Shown here piece by piece: positions 19,558-30,107 of a stretch of DNA of 64,000 bases (position 1 is its first letter; each line of letters starts with the position of its first letter). The translations under genes and the position numbers were made by a program. The stretch covers positions 124,001 through 188,000 of the forward strand of contig NZ_JYKY01000003.1 in the NCBI RefSeq assembly GCF_001042985.1, written 5' to 3'. The DNA is from Pseudomonas lundensis (GTDB lineage: Bacteria > Pseudomonadota > Gammaproteobacteria > Pseudomonadales > Pseudomonadaceae). Below the pieces are notes generated by a model. That model was not told the DNA's origin, searched no databases, and was given only the letters and a program-made list of their open reading frames with translations.

Positions 19558-19821
19558 TTAGTTCGCCTCGTTGGACTCGTCCTCGAACGCTGCAAACAGC
19601 GGTTCGTCTTCGACGATTTCAGCGTTGGCGATAAACTCGTAGCTCATCAGGCCTTCAGCGATTTCACGCAGGGCTACAACAGTAGGCTTGTCGTTTTCCC
19701 ACTGAACCAGCGGCTCTTTACCACCGGTGGCCAGTTGGCGGGCACGCTTGGTAGACAGCATGACCAGCTCAAAGCGGTTATCCACGTGTTCTAGACAGTC
19801 TTCAACGGTTACGCGGGCCAT
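19558..19821 (-). CDS. rpoZ: RNA polymerase omega subunit
   Basis: 87 residues, matching Rpo[21 protein letters not shown] followed by the conserved RARQL and [12 protein letters not shown] segments. It helps assemble the beta-prime subunit and forms part of a ppGpp-binding site. It lies between gmk and spoT, so the alarmone enzyme and an RNAP subunit linked to its binding share a transcription unit. Confidence 0.97.
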   Translation of the reverse strand: MARVTVEDCLEHVDNRFELVMLSTKRARQLATGGKEPLVQWENDKPTVVALREIAEGLMSYEFIANAEIVEDEPLFAAFEDESNEAN

Positions 19822-19923
19822 GGTCTTCCTCGTAGCAAATGCAATATGCGCGCTGCCCGGATGGGCGAGCGGACTGAACAGTTTAAAAAATCACCAGCCA
19901 TTAGGGAAGCGCTGATTTTTCGA

Positions 19924-19988
19924 GCGCTCTCCCAAAACCGTCTGTAAGCGCCAATGTAACGGCCTTACAGGGGTTTTGGGAAGAGCCC
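19924..19988. repeat. long imperfect hairpin in the gmk-rpoZ gap
   Basis: Arms GCTCT-CCCAAAACC-GTC-TGTAAG (from 19926) and CTTACAG-GGGTTTTGGG-AAGAGC pair over about 22 bases with two small interruptions, around a central 15-base loop region. There is no following T-run on either side. It may terminate or process the gmk transcript, or stabilise its end. Confidence 0.6.
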
Positions 19989-19989
19989 T

Positions 19990-21487
<1,498 letters not shown>

Positions 21488-21706
21488 GGAGGTACCTCGC
21501 GGTCTGATGAATTAAGCCAAGTGGCCATTAAGGCGGCGGATTGTAGCGCAGAGCGGGGGATGCCCCCAAATGACGTCTGTCGCAAAACTCACGTCGTCAT
21601 CACCCGCCGGTCATTGAAACGCTGCACGTTGTGCTGATTCGTCTTCAATTGCTGTAACTGAAAGCCTAAACGGTTGCCTCCTACACACCGCAGGGAGGTT
21701 TTAGAT

Positions 21707-21736
21707 GTGACCCTGCCGGTCTATGGCCTTTATAAT
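21707..21736 (+). promoter_or_regulatory. sigma-70 type promoter of rph
   Basis: A perfect -10 TATAAT at 21731-21736, with GTGACC at 21707-21712 as a partial -35 and an 18-base spacer. It ends 35 bases before the rph ATG. Confidence 0.6.
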
Positions 21737-21771
21737 GCTCGCCAGTTTTCCGTCCCGTACAGGTATCCCAC

Positions 21772-22494
21772 ATGAAACGTCCAAGTGGTCGCGTTGCCGA
21801 TCAGCTCCGTCCGATCCGCATCACCCGCAACTACACCAAACACGCAGAGGGTTCTGTACTGGTCGAGTTCGGTGACACCAAAGTCATTTGCACCGTCAGC
21901 GTCGAGAACGGCGTTCCACGCTTTCTCAAAGGTCAGGGCCAGGGCTGGTTGACCGCAGAGTACGGCATGCTGCCGCGCGCTACGGGCGACCGTAACCAGC
22001 GTGAAGCCAGCCGTGGCAAACAAGGTGGCCGCACCCTGGAAATCCAGCGCTTGATCGGTCGCTCCCTGCGCGCGGCACTGGACATGTCCAAACTGGGTGA
22101 TATCACTCTTTATGTCGACTGCGATGTGATTCAGGCAGACGGCGGCACCCGTACCGCTTCGATTACTGGCGCCATGGTTGCCCTGGTCGACGCGCTGAAA
22201 GTGATCAAAAAACGTGGCGGCCTTAAGAGCGGCGACCCGATCAAACAAATGATCGCCGCGGTATCGGTTGGCATGTATCAGGGCGAGCCCGTGCTTGACC
22301 TCGACTACCCTGAAGACTCGGCTGCCGAAACCGACCTCAATGTCGTAATGACCAGCACCGGTGGCTTCATAGAAGTGCAGGGCACCGCCGAAGGTGCGCC
22401 GTTCCAGCCAGACGAGCTGAACGCCATGCTGGCACTGGCTCAAAAAGGCATGACTGACATTTTTGCACTGCAACACGCCGCACTGGCAGACTGA
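21772..22494 (+). CDS. rph: ribonuclease PH
   Basis: 240 residues. A phosphorolytic 3'-5' exoribonuclease that trims tRNA 3' ends as a hexamer. It starts [15 protein letters not shown] and carries the conserved [10 protein letters not shown], Arg-rich [21 protein letters not shown] and [12 protein letters not shown] (phosphate-site) segments. It is complete, without the frameshift known from E. coli K-12. It is divergent from yicC and followed by a DUF4870 gene after 32 bases. Confidence 0.97.
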   Translation: MKRPSGRVADQLRPIRITRNYTKHAEGSVLVEFGDTKVICTVSVENGVPRFLKGQGQGWLTAEYGMLPRATGDRNQREASRGKQGGRTLEIQRLIGRSLRAALDMSKLGDITLYVDCDVIQADGGTRTASITGAMVALVDALKVIKKRGGLKSGDPIKQMIAAVSVGMYQGEPVLDLDYPEDSAAETDLNVVMTSTGGFIEVQGTAEGAPFQPDELNAMLALAQKGMTDIFALQHAALAD

Positions 22495-22526
22495 CAACCC
22501 CTTTCGTTAACCCTTCGGAGAACGCC

Positions 22527-22901
22527 ATGAGTGAGCTGGACCTGTCAAAAACCGAGCCGGGCCCGAGCCGCGAAGCTCGGCAGTGGGCCATGTTTTGTCA
22601 CTTCTCGGCGTTCCTCGGAATGTGGTTTCCGTTTGGCAGCCTGATCGGCCCACTGATCCTGTGGCAGATGAAGCGCGAAAGCGATCCGTTCATCGACGAT
22701 CAAGGCAAAGAGGCGCTGAATTTTCAGATCACGGTAGCGATTGCTTCGGCCATTTGTTACGTCCTGATGTTTATCCTGATCGGTTTCGCGTTGCTTGGAC
22801 TGGTGCTGATTGGGGCGGTGGTGCTGGTGGTGATCGCCGGGGTCAAAGCCAATGATGGCGTGGCTTACCGTTATCCATTCACGTGGCGGCCGATCAAGTA
22901 A
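22527..22901 (+). CDS. DUF4870 membrane protein
   Basis: 124 residues with the DUF4870 pattern: a soluble N-terminus, MFCHFSAFLGMWFPFGSLIGPLILW as the first membrane segment, the conserved FIDDQGKEALNFQ, then a long hydrophobic pair of helices, ending in YRYPFTWRPIK. Function is unknown; members are small inner-membrane proteins. It lies 32 bases after rph with an SD (GGAG), so it is probably co-transcribed, and ends at a strong terminator. Confidence 0.85.
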   Translation: MSELDLSKTEPGPSREARQWAMFCHFSAFLGMWFPFGSLIGPLILWQMKRESDPFIDDQGKEALNFQITVAIASAICYVLMFILIGFALLGLVLIGAVVLVVIAGVKANDGVAYRYPFTWRPIK

Positions 22902-22941
22902 ATGTGCCAGCACATTCAGCAGAATTTGCCTCGCTCCCATT

Positions 22942-22973
22942 AAAAAACCCGCACCGAAAGGTGCGGGTTTTTT
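22942..22973. terminator. bidirectional rho-independent terminator
   Basis: Perfect 14-bp inverted repeat AAAAAACCCGCACC / GGTGCGGGTTTTTT around a GAAA tetraloop. It serves the DUF4870 gene on the plus strand and the I78-like gene at 23001 on the minus strand. Confidence 0.92.
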
Positions 22974-23000
22974 AATGCTTGTTTGGCCGTGTATCAGCTA

Positions 23001-23204
23001 TCAACCGAACTGAAAGGACACAATGCAATTGTTGTCGTCAGCTTTAATGTTGATTCGGTCAGTGTCGAACTCTTTGGTAGACACTTCGTTGACGCCGACG
23101 ACACGGGTGCGGCCCGTCAGTTCGCTGATATAGGCTTTGACGCTAGGTACGTAACGGGTGCCAATCAAATGGCTGATGAGCTGGGAAACTTGTTCATTAT
23201 TCAT
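23001..23204 (-). CDS. short I78-family peptidase inhibitor-like protein, no signal peptide
   Basis: 67 residues. The C-terminal half (GRTRVVGVNEVSTKEFDTDR, then INIKADDN) follows the I78 pattern in which a turn carrying the inhibitory loop precedes T.(D/E)(Y/F)...R(L/I)(N/R)I..D. The usual terminal CG is replaced by FG, and there is no export signal, so it would stay cytoplasmic. The N-terminal half (MNNEQVSQLISHLIGTRYVPSVKAY) could be helical. Inhibitor activity is inferred from family resemblance only. It is flanked by terminators on both sides, so it is a single-gene unit. Confidence 0.65.
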   Translation of the reverse strand: MNNEQVSQLISHLIGTRYVPSVKAYISELTGRTRVVGVNEVSTKEFDTDRINIKADDNNCIVSFQFG

Positions 23205-23380
23205 TTTTTTAATCCCTTAAATGTATGAAATGTCCTACTGGACCACGCCATTCTCTAGGGTTTGCCTGCTCACTCCGCGGTATATATTTATCGTTTTTTC
23301 CGCAAGGCACCCTCAAAACGTATCTCCATGTAATCCCTGACAGGTCCGGCCATCAGTCGACCCCCTCTCGTATTTTTGAC

Positions 23381-23409
23381 AAAAAAAAACCCGTTTCTCT
23401 CGAAACGGG
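23381..23409 (-). terminator. rho-independent terminator after crc
   Basis: Stem CCCGTTTC / GAAACGGG with loop TCTC, followed on the minus strand by nine T. It lies 26 bases after the crc stop. Confidence 0.9.
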
Positions 23410-23434
23410 CATTCTTCTGACAGCGACCGAACAC

Positions 23435-24214
23435 TTAGATAGTCAGCGTCCAGTCGTAGTCCACGATCAAGGGCGCGTGCTGCGAGAACCGTGGCTGACG
23501 CGGCATCCGAGCGCTACGGACAAAACGGCGCAGGCCGGGTGTCAGCAACTGATAGTCGAAACGCCAGCCGAGGTTAAGCATCTCGGCCTGTTCGTTATCC
23601 GGCCACCAGCTGTACTGATCGCCTTCACGGCTGACTTCACGCAGGGCATCGACATAGCCCATGTTGCCGAAAATCTCGTCCATCCAGGCACGTTCGGGCG
23701 CCAGAAAGCCGGGAGACTGCTGGCTGTCACGCCAGTTTTTAATGTCAAGTTTCTGCTGCGCCACATACAGCGAGCCGCAGTAGATGTACTCGCGACGCTT
23801 GCGACGCTGTTTATCCAGATAGCGTGCGAAATCGTCCATTAGCTTGAATTTTTGATTCAAGTCTTCATCGCCGTTCTGCCCCGAAGGAAGCAGCAAGGTC
23901 GCGATGCTGACCTTGTCGAAATCGGCTTGCAGGTAGCGCCCGTAGCGATCGGCGGTTTCGAAGCCGAGCCCAGTAATGACCGCTTTCGGCTGCAACCGCG
24001 AGTACAAAGCCACACCACCTTGGGCAGGGACTTCAGCTTCGCAGGCATAAAGAAAGTAGCCATCCAGCTGGTAGGCCGGATCGTCCAATTCAAAGGCGGA
24101 GGCGCGGGTGTCCTGCAGGCAAATAACGTCGGCATTCTGAGCTTGCAGCCAACTGAGCAAACCGCGCTCGACTGCCGTCTGAATACCATTAACGTTCACA
24201 CTGATGATCCGCAT
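23435..24214 (-). CDS. crc: catabolite repression control protein Crc
   Basis: 259 residues of the exonuclease III/AP-endonuclease fold (MRIISVNVNGIQ, YCGSLYVAQ, FDYQLLTPGLR, PLIVDYDW). It lacks the usual catalytic set, as expected for Crc, which acts with Hfq as a translational repressor of catabolic mRNAs instead of as a nuclease. The ATG at 24214 gives the standard length. The position divergent from pyrE matches other Pseudomonas (PA5332-PA5331) and supports Crc over a true ExoIII paralogue. Confidence 0.95.
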   Translation of the reverse strand: MRIISVNVNGIQTAVERGLLSWLQAQNADVICLQDTRASAFELDDPAYQLDGYFLYACEAEVPAQGGVALYSRLQPKAVITGLGFETADRYGRYLQADFDKVSIATLLLPSGQNGDEDLNQKFKLMDDFARYLDKQRRKRREYIYCGSLYVAQQKLDIKNWRDSQQSPGFLAPERAWMDEIFGNMGYVDALREVSREGDQYSWWPDNEQAEMLNLGWRFDYQLLTPGLRRFVRSARMPRQPRFSQHAPLIVDYDWTLTI

Positions 24215-24235
24215 AAATGGCCCCAAAAATCACGT

Positions 24236-24252
24236 GCGTGTATGATACACGC
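24236..24252. promoter_or_regulatory. 17-bp perfect palindrome in the crc-pyrE divergent region
   Basis: GCGTGTAT-G-ATACACGC, eight-base arms around one central base. It also contains a possible -10 (TATGAT). It sits 22 bases from the crc start and 46 from the pyrE start, so a bound protein could affect both genes. No regulator can be named. Confidence 0.45.
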
Positions 24253-24297
24253 CGTCTTACTATTTAGCTAAATCCGCGGTATTCAGGGGCTTTTTTC

Positions 24298-24939
24298 ATG
24301 CAAGCGTATCAGCGCGATTTCATCCGTTTTGCCATCGATCGCGGCGTTTTGCGCTTCGGCGAGTTCACCCTGAAGTCCGGGCGCACCAGCCCATACTTCT
24401 TCAATGCCGGCCTGTTCAATACGGGCTCTGCGCTGGCACAGCTGGGACGCTTCTATGCCGCCGCCATCGTAGACAGCGGCATCCCTTTCGACGTGCTGTT
24501 TGGCCCGGCCTACAAGGGTATTCCTTTGGCAGCGACCACCGCCGTGGCGCTGGCCGAGCATCATGACCGTGATATGCCATGGTGCTTCAACCGCAAAGAA
24601 GCCAAGGCCCATGGCGAAGGCGGCAGTCTGGTCGGCTCCCCACTGGAAGGCAATGTACTGATCATCGACGACGTGATCACCGCTGGCACTGCCATCCGTG
24701 AAGTGATGCAAATCATTGGTGCTCAAGACGCCCGGGCTGCCGGTGTATTGATCGCGCTTAACCGGCAGGAACGCGGCAACGGCGAGTTATCAGCCATTCA
24801 AGAGGTCGAGCGCGACTTCGGCATTCCTGTCGTCAGCATTGTTTCTCTCACCCAGGTTTTGCAGTTCCTGGCGGATGATGAAGCGCTCAAACAGCATTTA
24901 CCGGCCGTTGAAGCCTATCGGGCGCAGTACGGGATCTAA
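24298..24939 (+). CDS. pyrE: orotate phosphoribosyltransferase
   Basis: 213 residues. It converts orotate and PRPP to OMP in pyrimidine synthesis. The PRPP-binding motif [13 protein letters not shown] is at residues 120-132, and the orotate-side segments [14 protein letters not shown] and [11 protein letters not shown] are intact. It is a single gene divergent from crc, ending at a strong bidirectional terminator shared with argB. Confidence 0.97.
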   Translation: MQAYQRDFIRFAIDRGVLRFGEFTLKSGRTSPYFFNAGLFNTGSALAQLGRFYAAAIVDSGIPFDVLFGPAYKGIPLAATTAVALAEHHDRDMPWCFNRKEAKAHGEGGSLVGSPLEGNVLIIDDVITAGTAIREVMQIIGAQDARAAGVLIALNRQERGNGELSAIQEVERDFGIPVVSIVSLTQVLQFLADDEALKQHLPAVEAYRAQYGI

Positions 24940-24951
24940 CCCGCCGCCCAT

Positions 24952-24991
24952 AAAAAAGGCCTCGCCCGAGATCGTCGGGCGAGGCCTTTTT
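24952..24991. terminator. bidirectional terminator between pyrE and argB
   Basis: Long stem AAAAAAGGCCTCGCCCGA / TCGGGCGAGGCCTTTTT with a 5-base loop, carrying A and T runs at its ends. It serves both convergent genes. Confidence 0.92.
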
Positions 24992-25003
24992 ATGTGGCGC
25001 GGC

Positions 25004-25909
<906 letters not shown>

Positions 25910-25934
25910 TCAGGGCTCCGGTAGGACAAGTCGA

Positions 25935-27332
25935 TCAAAACGGTAGTTGGAGATCAGGTGCCACACGCTTGAGTTGGGCGTGGAAAACATCCTTGATACG
26001 TTGCAGTTCGGCCTCGGTATCCGCCTCAAATCGCAGCACCAGCACCGGCGTGGTGTTGGATGCGCGAACCAGGCCCCAGCCATGCGGGTAATCGACCCGC
26101 ACACCATCAATGGTGGTCAACTCGGCGGCCTCACCCCATTGGGCATCGTGCAGGGCGCTAATGATGCTGAATTTGCTCTCATCCGTCACATCGATATTGA
26201 TCTCAGGCGTAGAAATATCGTTCGGGAATGCCGCAAATACCTCTTCAGCGCTTTCTTGGCGGTGACTGAGGATTTCCAGCAGGCGCGCAGCACTGTAAAT
26301 GCCGTCATCAAAACCGTACCAGCGCTCTTTGAAAAAGATGTGGCCGCTCATTTCGCCCGCGAGCAATGCACCCGTCTCTTTCATTTTCTTTTTGATCAAC
26401 GAATGACCGGTCTTCCACATCAAGGGGCGACCGCCATATTCCTTGATCAGAGGAATCAGCCGGCGCGTGCATTTGACGTCAAAAATGATCTCTGCGGCCG
26501 GGTTACGTACCAGCACATCCTGGGCAAACAGCATCAACAGGCGATCTGGAAAGACCATGGTTCCGGTATTGGTTACGACGCCGACACGGTCGCCATCACC
26601 ATCAAAGGCCAGGCCCAGATCAGCGCCGACTTCCTTGACCTTCGCGATCAAATCCACAAGGTTTTCCGGCTTGCCCGGGTCCGGGTGATGGTTCGGGAAA
26701 TGCCCGTCCACCTCGCAGAACAACGGGATGACTTCGCAATTGAGGGCCTCGATCAATTGGGGGGCAATCACGCCTGCCGCGCCGTTACCGCAATCAACGA
26801 CCACTTTCAGACGCTTTTGAAGCTTGATGTCACGGGTAATTTGCGTCGCGTACTGCTCCAGAATCTCGACTTTCGCGATGCTGCCTTCGCCCCACGTCAG
26901 ATCGTTGGTCTTGAGGCGCGTATGCAATGCCTGGATTTGCTCATTGGCCAACGTATCGCCCGCAATCACGATTTTGAACCCGTTGTAGTTCGAAGGGTTA
27001 TGGCTACCCGTGAGCATCACACCGGACTTGCCAGCCAACACGTTGGCGGCGTAATACAACGCGGGTGTCGGCACCAGCCCCACATCGCTGACATGACAGC
27101 CACTGTCAGCCACACCTTGAATCAAACGCTCGACCAACTCTGGGCCAGAAAGACGGCCATCACGACCGACCGACACATTGGGCTCATCTTTGGCCAGGCT
27201 TTCAGCGCCAATTGCGCGACCTATCCAGTAGGCCGTTTCAGCGGTCAACGTCTCCGGAACTACGCCACGTATGTCGTAAGCACGAAAAATGCTGTCAGGG
27301 AATGCAGGGGCGACCGAAGTTGGGCTGCTCAT
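25935..27332 (-). CDS. algC: phosphomannomutase/phosphoglucomutase AlgC
   Basis: 465 residues. The alpha-D-phosphohexomutase interconverts mannose-6-P/mannose-1-P and glucose-6-P/glucose-1-P for LPS, alginate and other polysaccharides. The phosphoserine is Ser110 in TGSHNPSNYNGFK, the metal loop is DGDGDRVG around residue 245, and the sugar loop GEMSGHIFF is near 325. The ATG at 27332 gives the standard N-terminus (MSSPTSVAPAFPDSIFRAYDIRG). It lies in the series coaBC-dut-algC-argB. Confidence 0.96.
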   Translation of the reverse strand: MSSPTSVAPAFPDSIFRAYDIRGVVPETLTAETAYWIGRAIGAESLAKDEPNVSVGRDGRLSGPELVERLIQGVADSGCHVSDVGLVPTPALYYAANVLAGKSGVMLTGSHNPSNYNGFKIVIAGDTLANEQIQALHTRLKTNDLTWGEGSIAKVEILEQYATQITRDIKLQKRLKVVVDCGNGAAGVIAPQLIEALNCEVIPLFCEVDGHFPNHHPDPGKPENLVDLIAKVKEVGADLGLAFDGDGDRVGVVTNTGTMVFPDRLLMLFAQDVLVRNPAAEIIFDVKCTRRLIPLIKEYGGRPLMWKTGHSLIKKKMKETGALLAGEMSGHIFFKERWYGFDDGIYSAARLLEILSHRQESAEEVFAAFPNDISTPEINIDVTDESKFSIISALHDAQWGEAAELTTIDGVRVDYPHGWGLVRASNTTPVLVLRFEADTEAELQRIKDVFHAQLKRVAPDLQLPF

Positions 27333-27636
27333 TACAAGGTGTACTCCACTTTCAGGGAATTTGGGGCATGCGCTGAAATTCTCAGGCACACAAATGCCGA
27401 CCCGGTGGCCGGACGTTTCGACGTCAGCGCACCGTCAGCGATCGAACGCAAACTGCAGGGTTGGACGGCGTTTTTACGGGAGAGTTCGTGAGGCCAATTG
27501 GCATCATTGCCCTTGTGGCAAAGGGCCGCCATCCGCTCAGGTAATGAATACGGGAACACTACGGGCGCGAACTTCATCCTGAATTACCACACGATCAATT
27601 AAGGCCGGGCAGGGCGCCCGGCCCGATGCAGCATAG
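27333..27636. other. dut-algC intergenic region, 304 bases, no gene seen
   Basis: No coding frame with family similarity on either strand. A GC-rich hairpin near its right end is listed separately. The rest presumably holds the algC promoter; AlgC is a known target of alternative regulation (AlgR, RpoN) in P. aeruginosa, but I did not find a confident site here. Confidence 0.6.
27603..27623 (-). terminator. GC-rich hairpin after dut
   Basis: 8-bp perfect stem GGCCGGGC / GCCCGGCC with a 5-base loop, 14 bases past the dut stop. It is followed only by TTAATT on the minus strand, so it is a modest terminator. Confidence 0.5.
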
Positions 27637-28092
27637 TCAGAGGCTGCCGGAATGGCCAAAACCGCCTGCGCCACGCTGACTTTCGTCAAAGGTCTCAACC
27701 AGCTCGAAATGCGCTTGCACCACAGGCACCAGCACCAGTTGAGCGATGCGCTCACCGACCGCGATGTTGAACGCGGTTTGACCACGGTTCCAGCACGACA
27801 CCATCAACTCACCCTGATAGTCCGAGTCGATCAACCCCACCAGGTTGCCCAGCACAATACCGTGCTTATGGCCCAGGCCCGAACGCGGCAAAATCAGCGC
27901 GGCCAGGCCCGGATCGCCAATGTACACGGACAGACCGGTCGGGATCAGCAGGGTCTGCCCCGGCTCCAGCACGGTGTCTTCTTTGAGCATGGCGCGCAGG
28001 TCGAGACCGGCGGATCCTGGAGTGGCGTACTGTGGCAACGGGAATTCGTTGCCAATGCGTGGATCGAGAATTTTGGCTTGTAAAGCGTGCAT
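27637..28092 (-). CDS. dut: dUTP diphosphatase
   Basis: 151-residue trimeric dUTPase. It hydrolyses dUTP to dUMP, keeping uracil out of DNA and feeding dTMP synthesis. The five family motifs are present: [48 protein letters not shown] and the C-terminal [10 protein letters not shown] that closes over the active site. It follows coaBC by 5 bases, the usual gammaproteobacterial order. Confidence 0.97.
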   Translation of the reverse strand: MHALQAKILDPRIGNEFPLPQYATPGSAGLDLRAMLKEDTVLEPGQTLLIPTGLSVYIGDPGLAALILPRSGLGHKHGIVLGNLVGLIDSDYQGELMVSCWNRGQTAFNIAVGERIAQLVLVPVVQAHFELVETFDESQRGAGGFGHSGSL

Positions 28093-28097
28093 ACGAG

Positions 28098-29306
28098 TTA
28101 AACCTGGTTCAGACGTTCGGCGATAAATGTAACCAACTGACGGGCAATCTTGCCCTTGCTGGTCTGAGCAAACACGGTGGCATGCAGTTGGCGATCAATC
28201 ACGCTGCACGCATTTTCCTCGCTGTTGAAGCCAATGCTGGGGTTAGCCACATCATTGGCCACAATCAGGTCGAGGTTTTTGTCTTTGAGCTTGCGCGCGG
28301 CGTAGTCAAGCAAGTGCTCGGTTTCGGCAGCAAAACCGACACTGAACGGACGATCCGGGCGCGAGGCGATGGTGGCGAGAATGTCCGGGTTACGGACCAT
28401 TTGCAGCAATAGACCGTCACCACTTGTAGGGTCTTTCTTGAGTTTTTGCGGCGCGATCACCTCCGGCCGGTAATCCGCAACCGCAGCCGAGGCAATAAAG
28501 ATGTCGCAAGGCATCGCGGCATCGCAGGCTGCCAGCATGTCTCGCGCACTGACCACATCGATTCGGTTGACCCGATCAGGCGTCGGCAAATGCACCGGGC
28601 CGGTAATCAAGGTCACACGGGCACCGGCCTCCACAGCCGCTTCGGCCAGGGCAAAGCCCATTTTCCCGGAGCTGTGGTTCGTGATGTAACGCACCGGGTC
28701 GATGTTTTCCTGGGTCGGGCCGGCCGTAATCAACACGTGCTTGCCTGTCAGCACCTGACGCTGGAAGCATTCGGCGGCGCAGCTCACCAAATCATCAGCC
28801 TCAAGCATGCGACCAAAACCCACGTCTCCACAGGCCTGGCTGCCGGAAGCTGGCCCAAACACTTTTACCCCACGGGTTTGCAGCAGTTGAGTGTTGGCCT
28901 GGGTCGCCGGGTCACGCCACATGGCCTGGTTCATCGCGGGCGCAATGGCAACCGTAGCGTCAGTCGCGAGCACAAGGGTGGTCAGCAAGTCGTTGGCGAT
29001 GCCTTGCGCCAGACGGGCAATCAGGTCAGCCGTCGCAGGCGCGATCAGCACCAGATCGGCCCATTTGGCCAGCTCGATGTGACCCATGGCAGCCTCGGCG
29101 GCCGGATCGAGCAGATCGAGATGAACCGGGTGGCCGGACAAGGCTTGCATGGTCAGCGGCGTGATGAACTCACTGCCACCACGGGTCATCACTACCCGCA
29201 CTTCAGCGCCTTGATCCAGCAGACGGCGAACCAGCTCTGCACTTTTGTAAGCAGCAATGCCGCCGCCGACGCCCAAAACAATGCGTTTTCGATACAGCCG
29301 CTGCAT
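28098..29306 (-). CDS. coaBC: bifunctional phosphopantothenoylcysteine decarboxylase/phosphopantothenate-cysteine ligase
   Basis: 402 residues. The N-terminal flavoprotein CoaC domain ([40 protein letters not shown] with the active Cys) decarboxylates phosphopantothenoylcysteine. The C-terminal CoaB domain ([27 protein letters not shown]) ligates cysteine to phosphopantothenate. Together they catalyse two steps of coenzyme A synthesis. It is first in coaBC-dut and divergent from radC. Confidence 0.97.
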   Translation of the reverse strand: MQRLYRKRIVLGVGGGIAAYKSAELVRRLLDQGAEVRVVMTRGGSEFITPLTMQALSGHPVHLDLLDPAAEAAMGHIELAKWADLVLIAPATADLIARLAQGIANDLLTTLVLATDATVAIAPAMNQAMWRDPATQANTQLLQTRGVKVFGPASGSQACGDVGFGRMLEADDLVSCAAECFQRQVLTGKHVLITAGPTQENIDPVRYITNHSSGKMGFALAEAAVEAGARVTLITGPVHLPTPDRVNRIDVVSARDMLAACDAAMPCDIFIASAAVADYRPEVIAPQKLKKDPTSGDGLLLQMVRNPDILATIASRPDRPFSVGFAAETEHLLDYAARKLKDKNLDLIVANDVANPSIGFNSEENACSVIDRQLHATVFAQTSKGKIARQLVTFIAERLNQV

Positions 29307-29429
29307 AGGCCTGCCTTTTTAGTTCGATAATGACTGCGCGGAAAATGGCCAAATGCCACGCAAAAATGATGGGCTAAGATAACACAGCGCCTGCTATGGA
29401 ACAGCGGCGCCCACTGACATGGAGGTGTT

Positions 29430-30104
29430 ATGAGCATTAGGGATTGGCCCGCAGCCGAGCGTCCGCGGGAGAAACTTTTAGAGCAAGGATCAGCCAGCCT
29501 TTCAGACGCCGAGTTACTCGCTATCTTCCTGCGCACGGGAGTCACCGGCAAAAGCGCAGTGGATCTGGCACGTCACTTATTGGCTGAATTCGGCAGCTTG
29601 CGAGCATTGCTGGAAGCCGACTTGGGCTCGTTCAGCCGACAACTTGGGCTAGGCCCTGCCAAGTTCAGCCAGTTGCAGGCGGTGCTGGAGATGGGACGTC
29701 GTCACTTGGCCGAACGCTTGCGTCGCGACTCCGCGCTGGAGAGCCCGCAAGCGGTGCGCGATTACCTGAAATCGTTGCTGCGTCATGAGCACCACGAGGT
29801 GTTCGGCTGTCTGTTTATGGACTCCAAACATCGCATGCTGGCGTTTGAAGTATTGTTCAGAGGCTCGATCGACAGCGCCAGCGTGTACCCGCGACAAGTC
29901 GTAAAGCGCGCACTGGCGCATAACGCGGCCGCGGTGATTTTTTGTCACAACCACCCTTCCGGTGTTCCGGAACCCAGCGAAGCCGACAGAACGCTAACCC
30001 GGCGCCTGACAGAGGCGCTGGACCTGATCGAAGTGAGGGTGCTCGACCATTTCATTGTCGGCGACGGTGAGCCGCTGTCCATGGTCGAGCATGGGTGGAT
30101 GTGA
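29430..30104 (+). CDS. radC: RadC/YeeS family JAB-domain protein
   Basis: 224 residues. An N-terminal helix-hairpin-helix region ([23 protein letters not shown]) is followed by a JAB1/MPN-like metalloprotease fold with the zinc motif ICHNHPSG..EPSEAD-type sequence at about 171-185 (here [16 protein letters not shown]). Despite the historical name, a direct role in DNA repair is doubtful. It has its own start near a GGAGG SD, is divergent from coaBC, and ends 3 bases from the convergent binding-protein gene. Confidence 0.93.
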   Translation: MSIRDWPAAERPREKLLEQGSASLSDAELLAIFLRTGVTGKSAVDLARHLLAEFGSLRALLEADLGSFSRQLGLGPAKFSQLQAVLEMGRRHLAERLRRDSALESPQAVRDYLKSLLRHEHHEVFGCLFMDSKHRMLAFEVLFRGSIDSASVYPRQVVKRALAHNAAAVIFCHNHPSGVPEPSEADRTLTRRLTEALDLIEVRVLDHFIVGDGEPLSMVEHGWM

Positions 30105-30107
30105 AGG

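Noticed and set aside
25947..27491. Long plus-strand frame (514 codons) opposite algC
   Set aside because: Antisense to the clear algC gene; composition is that of a shadow frame.
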